Part shown: one piece after another, positions 59,201 to 64,000 of the stretch | Layout: each line of letters begins with the position of its first letter | Numbering within the stretch: the first letter of the stretch is position 1 | NCBI GenBank assembly: GCA_011050685.1 | Contig: DRFF01000141.1 | Coordinates: 1-64,000 of the forward strand | From: Aurantimonas coralicida | GTDB lineage: Bacteria > Pseudomonadota > Alphaproteobacteria > Rhizobiales > Rhizobiaceae | Direction of reading: 5' to 3' | DNA length: 64,000 nt | Made by a program: the position numbers and the translations under genes | Notes under the pieces: generated by a model | What the model was told of the DNA's origin: nothing | Database searches by the model: none | What the model saw: the letters and a program-made list of their open reading frames with translations, nothing else

Positions 59201-61144
59201 GAAGCCGTCATCCTCGATTCCGCCCGCCGTGACGGCGGCGAAGGTTGCCTGCAGGGCTGCACCGTCATCGTCCAGCAGGATGTCGCCGCCATGTCTGCGG
59301 GTAAGATCCATATCGTGGAGATGCACGCGCTCGCCATCGGGCCGCGTGACGGGAAACGTGCGTTCGGAAACGACGGAAAATCCCATGTTCTCGAGGATCG
59401 GCACCCGGGTCGACAGGGTGACGGCGGCTCCGAGGTGATAGATTTTCAGACGCAGCAAATCGCCGCGGTCGCCGGCGCGTCGGTAGAAATCCACCTTGAG
59501 ATCGCGGTCCGGCGACAGGCCGTCGATGACCTGCGCATCGGTAACGGCTTCCTCCGGGGCGATGACGTCGCGATAGCTTTCCGGCAGACCGGGCACCAGT
59601 TTGCCCAGTTCGTGCGAGCGGCCCGCCTGGGCGAGCGCGCTGACGAAGGCGTCCTCCCAATTCTTCGCCAGTTCGACGATCCGCTGCTCGATACCCGTGA
59701 CGTCGACGTCCGGCGTGGTGCCTTCCCCACGGCCGATGATGAAGTGAACCCGCGCAAGAGGCCCCTCCGGAAAGGCCGGGTAATAGGCCGAGACGCGACC
59801 GTCATAGGCCTCGGCGAGCAACAGGCCGATGCGTTCGCGCAGCCGCGTGTCGTAACGGTCGCGCGGAACGAAGACGAGCACGGAGACGAAACGGTGGAAC
59901 CGGTCGATACGCGACAGAACGCGCACGCGCGGGCGCTCGCCGAGCTCGACGATGGTGGTCGCGAAGCGCTCCAGAAGGTCGACATCCATCTGGAAGACCT
60001 CGTCGCGCGAATAGGACTCCAGCGCGTTGAGAAGGGCCTTGGCGGAATGGGATCCCGGACGAAGACCTGAACGGCTGATGACCGTCTCCGCCTTCAGGCG
60101 GAGATAGGGGATGGTGAGAATCGACTGGGTATAGGCGCTCGAGGTGAACAGGCCGACGATGCGCAATTCGCCGGTGAAGTTGCCGGCGGCGTCATATTGC
60201 TTGACGCCGACATAATCCATGTAGGTCCGACGGTGAACGATCGAGCGGGCATTGGCCTTGGTGACGATCAGCGGGTTCGGGGCTTTCAGGAAAGCGCGAA
60301 TCTCCGGTGTGGTCGTCATCGACCGGCCGTCCCGCCCGAGAATGCGGAGGCGGGGATCGGCCAAAATGCCGAGCCCGGCGTCTTCGCGTCGCTCCAGCGC
60401 CTCGCCCTCGGCATCGCCGAGATAGTCGTATTCGCGGCAGCCGAGAAAGATGAAATTGTCGTCGCGCAGCCACTCGAGCAGATTGGCCGATTCCTCGACG
60501 ATGATCCGGGTGCCGTCCGAAGCGAGGCCTCCGGCCCGCTGGCGCAGCCCGTCGACCGCGTCGCTGACGCGATCGCGCATGGCGCCGAAATCGGCGTTGG
60601 CCTGCGCGACCTGGGTCAGGATTGCCTCAAGCCGTGCGCGCAACGCCGGCGCGGCATCGGCGCCGATGGGATCGATGGCGAACTGGATGAGGCTGGTGCG
60701 GTCCGGCTCTGCCTGGGTCTCGTCGCTCGCATGCGAGGCGGAAAAGCTGTTGATCTCTCCGTCAGCGCCCCGCACGACGTCCAGAATCGGATGGGAAATA
60801 TAGTGGATCGCCGGCGCGGTCTCGGCGATCTCGGCGGTCACGGAATCGAACAGGAACGCCATGTCGTCGCTGACCACGGTGACCAGGTCCTGCGGCTCGT
60901 CGCCGTGCAGAAATGCTTCCGGTCGTTCGATCGCGACGACGAACCGGCCCCGGCGATGGGCATCGAGCGCGGCGATGCCGGCCCGCGCGGCGGCGGCGAG
61001 GGCCTCCGGCTTGAAGGCGGCAAGATCCTCGGCTGGCGGGCGGGCGAACAGCAGCGGTGCAAGAACCGCTTCCGGCCGACCGCCGCCGATCACTGCCTCG
61101 ACGGCGCTGAGGATCTCGGATTTGCTCATATCGTGATGGTCCAT
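56240..61144 (-). CDS. NAD-specific glutamate dehydrogenase, large (GDH-180) class
   Basis: A giant NAD-dependent glutamate dehydrogenase that oxidises glutamate to 2-oxoglutarate, about 1634 residues. A long N-terminal ACT-like regulatory region precedes the catalytic core, marked by [39 protein letters not shown]. The NAD domain includes [17 protein letters not shown]. A helical C-terminal region follows. AAAGGG stands nine bases before the ATG at MDHHDM; a nearby ATG at 61153 is also in frame. A near-perfect parS lies inside the 3' end. The Caulobacter homologue GdhZ also regulates cell division. Confidence 0.95.
   Translation of the reverse strand: [1634 protein letters not shown]
56588..56603. 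promoter_or_regulatory. parS site inside the NAD-GDH gene (1 mismatch)
   Basis: TGTTTCACGTGAGACA differs from parS only at position 13. In the minus-strand gene it encodes SVSRET, the same VSRET peptide that parS encodes in rsmG. It is about 21 kb from parB on the far side. Confidence 0.72.
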
Positions 61145-61260
61145 AATCGCCATCCCTTTCGGCGTCGCCTGTGGTCTACAGAACCCTATCATAGGGGAAC
61201 GCGGGCGATCTGCGACGTTTCGCCGTGCAGGTCGCCCGCTGGGCGTTTTTCGGAGGAAGC

Positions 61261-61875
61261 ATGACCAAGCATGATGACCGCGCGGTTACCGCGCTCGATC
61301 TCGGCGTCGCCGAGCCGTTGTCGGAACGCACCAGGGCCTATTTCGCCAAATGCGAGGAGAAGCTGGGCCTCGTTCCCAATGTACTCATCGCCTACGCCTT
61401 CGACGAGAAAAAGCTCGAGGCGTTCTCGACCTTCTACAACGAGCTGATGCTGGGGGAGAGCGAACTCGACAAGCTCGACCGCGAGATGATCGCGGTCGTC
61501 GTTTCCGCGATCAACCACTGCCATTATTGCCTGACCGCGCACGGCGCCGCCGTCCGGCAGCTTTCGGGTGACGCGAACTTCGGTGAGACGATCGCGCAGA
61601 ACTGGCGGGCGGCCGGGCTCGACGCCAGGCGGACGGCGATGCTGGATTTCGTGGTCAAGCTGACCGAGCGGCCGGACAGTATCGTCGAGGCGGAGCGGCA
61701 GGCGCTGCGGGATGCCGGCTATTCCAATCGGGCGATCTTCGACATTGCCTCGGTGGCGGCGTTCTTCGCCATGTCGAACCGGGTTGCGTCAGCCACCGAC
61801 ATGAGGCCGAACGCGGAATACCACGCGATGGCGCGGGAAAGAGGGGTGGACCCGCGAGCTATGATCCAACAATGA
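61261..61875 (+). CDS. Carboxymuconolactone-decarboxylase/peroxidase-like protein (CxxC)
   Basis: A 204-residue protein of the AhpD-like fold. The redox motif is in AINHCHYCLTAHGAAVRQL (C-x-x-C plus His). LMLGESELDKLDREMIAVVVS precedes it, and FFAMSNRVASATDMRPNAEYHAM follows. Such proteins are called alkylhydroperoxidase-related, often with no known reductant. GGAGGAAGC precedes the ATG. It is divergent from the NAD-GDH gene. Confidence 0.88.
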   Translation: MTKHDDRAVTALDLGVAEPLSERTRAYFAKCEEKLGLVPNVLIAYAFDEKKLEAFSTFYNELMLGESELDKLDREMIAVVVSAINHCHYCLTAHGAAVRQLSGDANFGETIAQNWRAAGLDARRTAMLDFVVKLTERPDSIVEAERQALRDAGYSNRAIFDIASVAAFFAMSNRVASATDMRPNAEYHAMARERGVDPRAMIQQ

Positions 61876-62026
61876 AACAGATACGCTAATCATGTTTCAG
61901 ATTTGGCGATGACGGTCTCCGACCCTTGATGGCCATTTCCGAGCGATCCGACTAATCCTGAAAACTGCCGTCCGATCGCGGCCTGGTCCGTTCGCGCATC
62001 AGACCATTAAGCTTCAGGAGTACCCC

Positions 62027-62593
62027 ATGCCGCTGACGAACTTTCTTGTTCCAACCTACATGCAAATGCTCCGCGCTCTATCGGGTTGGCTCGACAAGGC
62101 ACAGAAGCAGATACCAGACGCGGACGCCGAGGCGCTGCTGTCCGCGCGGCTTGCGCCGGACATGTATCCGCTGTCGACCCAGGTTCGCTTTGCCGCCTTG
62201 CAGGCGCAGGAAGCGACGTTCCGGCTTCGGGGGGAGCCTTTTCCGGCGGCGTTGGAGCAATTGCGCAGCGAGGGCCGGAACGCGGGTGAGGCGCCGGGGT
62301 CAATGGCGGATGCGCAGGCCCGGATCGGCGAGACCCTGACGTTGCTGGGCGATCTTGGATCAGATGCGCTCGACGCGGGCGTGGACCGGGCGATCACGAT
62401 CGAGATTCCGGGTGGCATGATCTTCGACATGACGGGGGAGCAATATGCGCGGGACTGGGCGCTGGCCCAATTTTATTTTCACCTGACCATGGCTTACGCC
62501 ATCCTGCGGAGCCAAGGGATCGAGCTCGGGAAAGCCGATTACGTGCCCCACATGTTCGCGTATCTTCGGCCCGGATCGATGCCGCAAGGCTGA
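62027..62593 (+). CDS. DUF1993 family protein
   Basis: A 188-residue helical protein of the DUF1993 family, possibly distant from DinB-type four-helix proteins. Family-like text is the N-terminal VPTYMQMLRALSGWLDKAQ, RLAPDMYPLSTQVRFAALQAQEATFRLRG, and FYFHLTMAYAILRSQGIELGKADYVPHM. No function is known. It is the last core-like gene before the toxin-antitoxin-like cassette. GGAG lies eight bases before the ATG. Confidence 0.85.
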   Translation: MPLTNFLVPTYMQMLRALSGWLDKAQKQIPDADAEALLSARLAPDMYPLSTQVRFAALQAQEATFRLRGEPFPAALEQLRSEGRNAGEAPGSMADAQARIGETLTLLGDLGSDALDAGVDRAITIEIPGGMIFDMTGEQYARDWALAQFYFHLTMAYAILRSQGIELGKADYVPHMFAYLRPGSMPQG

Positions 62594-62716
62594 GGGTGCA
62601 ACGGCTGTGGCGGCCAACGCCACAGGAAGCCGGAAGCGGCCTGACGGGAATCCAACCATCTCAGACGTTCGTGCCGAGACAAAATCGTCGCGTTCGGCTT
62701 ACCAGTGAGGCCGCCC

Positions 62717-62741
62717 CAGATCTCCACCAGCCGGTCGTCGA
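62717..62741. repeat. 25-bp direct repeat of the TPM gene 3' end, left copy
   Basis: These 25 bases are identical to 63607-63631, which is the 3' end of the TPM-domain gene. On the minus strand they code for the same DDRLVEI ending, and weaker similarity extends a few codons further. The copy is a gene remnant or an integration-type repeat on the far side of the inserted cassette. Confidence 0.88.
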
Positions 62742-62785
62742 GGGTCATGTCGGCGTGTGACCGGACTCGTGAAGGGAGCCGATGC

Positions 62786-63304
62786 TCAAAAGTCGTGTGA
62801 GCCGCCGCTCGCCTCGATCGATTGCTCAACTGCTTCCGGGTAGTACGCGATCGTCCACAAAACGGCACGCCCGGCGGCGTCGGGCTTCGAGCGGCCTTGC
62901 TCCCAATTACGGATGGTCGAGACGTCAAGCCCGTAGCGGAGTGCGAACTCATCCTGTGACAGGCCGGTCTGCTCTCGCACGAGGCGCGGGTCGACTTCTG
63001 GCGTTTCGTGGGGGCGCGCGACGACGCCAACGGCAGCCAGCTCGGACAGAAGCCGGTCGCGGTTTTCGACACAAGGGGCGAGCAGGACGGCGCGCCTTGA
63101 GCCTGCCACGAGATCGGATAGCGCGCGATGGGCTGTTCGAAGCGAAACATGCCGTCGGGCCAAAATGCGCGCGGCTTCGGGCGTATTTGGTGCGTCGCCA
63201 AGCTTAAGGCTCAGCCTTACGGGTGAACCGGAGGGGACGCGGTCGATTTCCCGGATTTGCACCCGTTGTCCGAACCGCTCCTTCAATGAGGATTTCGTCG
63301 ACAT
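62786..63304 (-). CDS. Helix-turn-helix regulator, probable antitoxin
   Basis: A 172-residue protein. The C-terminal HTH is VREQTGLSQDEFALRYGLDVSTIRNWEQGRSKPDAAGRAVLW, as in HigA/NadS-type antitoxins. The N-terminal 80 residues (LARRHVSLRTAHRALSDLVAG ... LLSELAAVGVVA) have the helix-strand spacing of an L7/L12-like fold, which is only a guess. GGAG precedes the ATG, which lies 101 bases inside the upstream gene. A GTG at 63262 is an alternative. It is inferred to be half of a toxin-antitoxin-like pair. Confidence 0.72.
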   Translation of the reverse strand: MSTKSSLKERFGQRVQIREIDRVPSGSPVRLSLKLGDAPNTPEAARILARRHVSLRTAHRALSDLVAGSRRAVLLAPCVENRDRLLSELAAVGVVARPHETPEVDPRLVREQTGLSQDEFALRYGLDVSTIRNWEQGRSKPDAAGRAVLWTIAYYPEAVEQSIEASGGSHDF

Positions 63305-63530
63305 CGAGCTTCTCCATGATGCCTTTCATCAAACCGCGCAATCGCGCCGTTCCCAAATGACCTGATCCCGCGCCGCCTATGTGCACTTCGCGAAGCGTCA
63401 CCGAACGCTCGGTCAATTCGATGACGCCCATCACAGACAGCGTTCCATGGGGTGAGCGAACTTCGACTGTGACGATGGGATCATCCGTGCCATCGACGTC
63501 GAGCGTCAGGTCGATGTGATCGGGAGGCAC
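63204..63530 (-). CDS. Partner of the HTH protein, possible toxin, unknown family
   Basis: A 108-residue protein of unknown family, opening PPDHIDLTLDVDGTDDPIVTVEVRSPHGT. It continues with VHIGGAGSGHLGTARLRGLMKGIMEKLDVDEILIEGAVRTTGANPG. It starts with GTG and overlaps the HTH gene by 101 bases, which implies tight coupling. Gene order, size and the palindrome upstream are those of a toxin-antitoxin operon, but no toxin motif is recognised. Confidence 0.6.
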   Translation of the reverse strand: MPPDHIDLTLDVDGTDDPIVTVEVRSPHGTLSVMGVIELTERSVTLREVHIGGAGSGHLGTARLRGLMKGIMEKLDVDEILIEGAVRTTGANPGNRPRPLRFTRKAEP

Positions 63531-63548
63531 CCGTGACTATTTTATATA

Positions 63549-63563
63549 TACGCAAATTGCGTA
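63549..63563. promoter_or_regulatory. Operator-like palindrome upstream of the HTH cassette
   Basis: TACGCAAATTGCGTA is a perfect seven-base inverted repeat around one central base. It abuts an AT-rich TATATATAAA stretch that could be the -10 region, about 20 bases before the first cassette gene. An HTH antitoxin would be expected to bind such a site. Confidence 0.6.
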
Positions 63564-63605
63564 GTTATCCAGACTCATGATCAATCCCTAACCTGACATT
63601 TCTCT

Positions 63606-64000
63606 TCAGATCTCCACCAGCCGGTCGTCGATCTCGTTGGGATTGGCGTGGTCGCCGGGAAAATGCGCCGTCAGGATCGCGCTGGCTGCCTGGATGGCCT
63701 GGACATAACCCTCGGCCAGGCGGTCGTCGCGCGCGGCGGCGATGAGGTCGGCGACGATGGAGTCCCAGGCCTCCTGCGGCACCTTGGCAGCGATCTCCGC
63801 GTCGGCGACGATCTCGGCATAGCGCTCGGCTTCGGAGACGAAGATGAGAACGCCGGTGCGCCCGACGGTCGCGTGGATATTGTGGGCGAAGAATTGCGAC
63901 AGCGCCATGCGATGGGCGCGGTCCTCGGCAACGGCACGCGGCACGAACACCATGCGAAGCCGGGGCACGAGCGCGAACAGCGCCAGCAGAGCGAGGGTGG
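63606..64000 (-). CDS. TPM-domain (DUF477) membrane protein, C-terminal part
   Basis: This protein continues beyond the right edge. A hydrophobic helix (TLALLALFALV) at the window edge is followed by a TPM domain: FFAHNIHATVGRTGVLIFVSEAERYAEIVADAEIAAKVPQEAWDSIVADLIAAARDD and the final DDRLVEI. TPM domains occur in thylakoid and membrane proteins of unclear enzymatic role. Its last 25 bases recur at 62717-62741, beyond the inserted cassette. Confidence 0.88.
   Translation of the reverse strand, partial: TLALLALFALVPRLRMVFVPRAVAEDRAHRMALSQFFAHNIHATVGRTGVLIFVSEAERYAEIVADAEIAAKVPQEAWDSIVADLIAAARDDRLAEGYVQAIQAASAILTAHFPGDHANPNEIDDRLVEI
63607..63631. repeat. 25-bp direct repeat, right copy (3' end of TPM gene)
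   Basis: This copy is inside the intact TPM gene and contains the codons for DDRLVEI near its stop. Together with the copy at 62717-62741 it brackets the 0.9-kb segment carrying the HTH and partner genes. Confidence 0.88.

Overview
The window is chromosomal DNA from a GC-rich alphaproteobacterium, very probably a member of the Hyphomicrobiales (Rhizobiales). The assignment rests on gene order: hisH-hisA-hisF-hisE-coaA, secB/dnaQ/coaE/aroE/maf around hemE, rho and mnmE-mnmG-rsmG-parA-parB-holA-lptE-leuS, SDHAF4-htpX-rsmB-heparinase-purH, a BacA-type transporter and a giant NAD-glutamate dehydrogenase. The family within the order cannot be fixed from this sequence alone. Most genes are housekeeping. 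No rRNA, tRNA, insertion sequence or CRISPR array was seen.

Layout. 0-5.4 kb: histidine biosynthesis plus coaA, interrupted between hisA and hisF by an alpha/beta hydrolase and a Uma2-type nuclease-fold gene. 5.5-10.6 kb: bacA, alkB, a hicAB toxin-antitoxin pair, an orphan LuxR regulator and hslU. 10.6-16.6 kb: a glutamine amidotransferase, a tight minus-strand run (Tim44-like, mltA, smr, XRE), then fxsA, secB and dnaQ. 16.6-20.1 kb: an accessory island between coaE and dnaQ, carrying a DUF3644/HEPN-like gene, an ECF sigma/anti-sigma/lipoprotein operon and a broken copy of the coaE 3' end. 20.1-22.3 kb: coaE-aroE-maf on the minus strand.

22.3-22.8 kb is a strong candidate for the replication origin. 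It has a perfect CtrA box, several DnaA-box-like sequences, a palindrome and an AT-rich stretch directly upstream of hemE, and transcription diverges from it on both sides. 22.8-35.5 kb: hemE-hemJ-gntK, rho, a YbaK-type deacylase, a DUF255 protein, then mnmE-mnmG-rsmG-parA-parB. ParB-type parS sites (TGTTTCACGTGAAACA with 1-3 mismatches) are scattered over the whole window. Several lie inside genes, as expected for the origin-proximal centromere.

35.6-44 kb: holA, lptE and leuS (minus), yggS, an AI-2E-family permease and acs. 44.0-44.3 kb holds a complete miniature transcription unit: promoter, a 15-nt match to the 16S rRNA 3' end, a 25-codon ORF and a terminator. 44.4-56 kb: a PRC-barrel protein, cfa, a thermonuclease, SDHAF4, htpX, rsmB, heparinase, a tiny lipoprotein, purH and a UMF1-type MFS transporter. 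56-64 kb: a 43-aa basic protein, NAD-glutamate dehydrogenase, a CxxC carboxymuconolactone-decarboxylase-like protein, DUF1993, and a two-gene toxin-antitoxin-like cassette beside the 3' end of a TPM-domain gene. A 25-bp direct repeat of that 3' end lies on the far side of the cassette. The two accessory segments (16.6-20.1 and 62.7-63.6 kb) share one architecture: foreign genes beside the intact 3' end of a core gene, with a diverged fragment of that 3' end on the other side.
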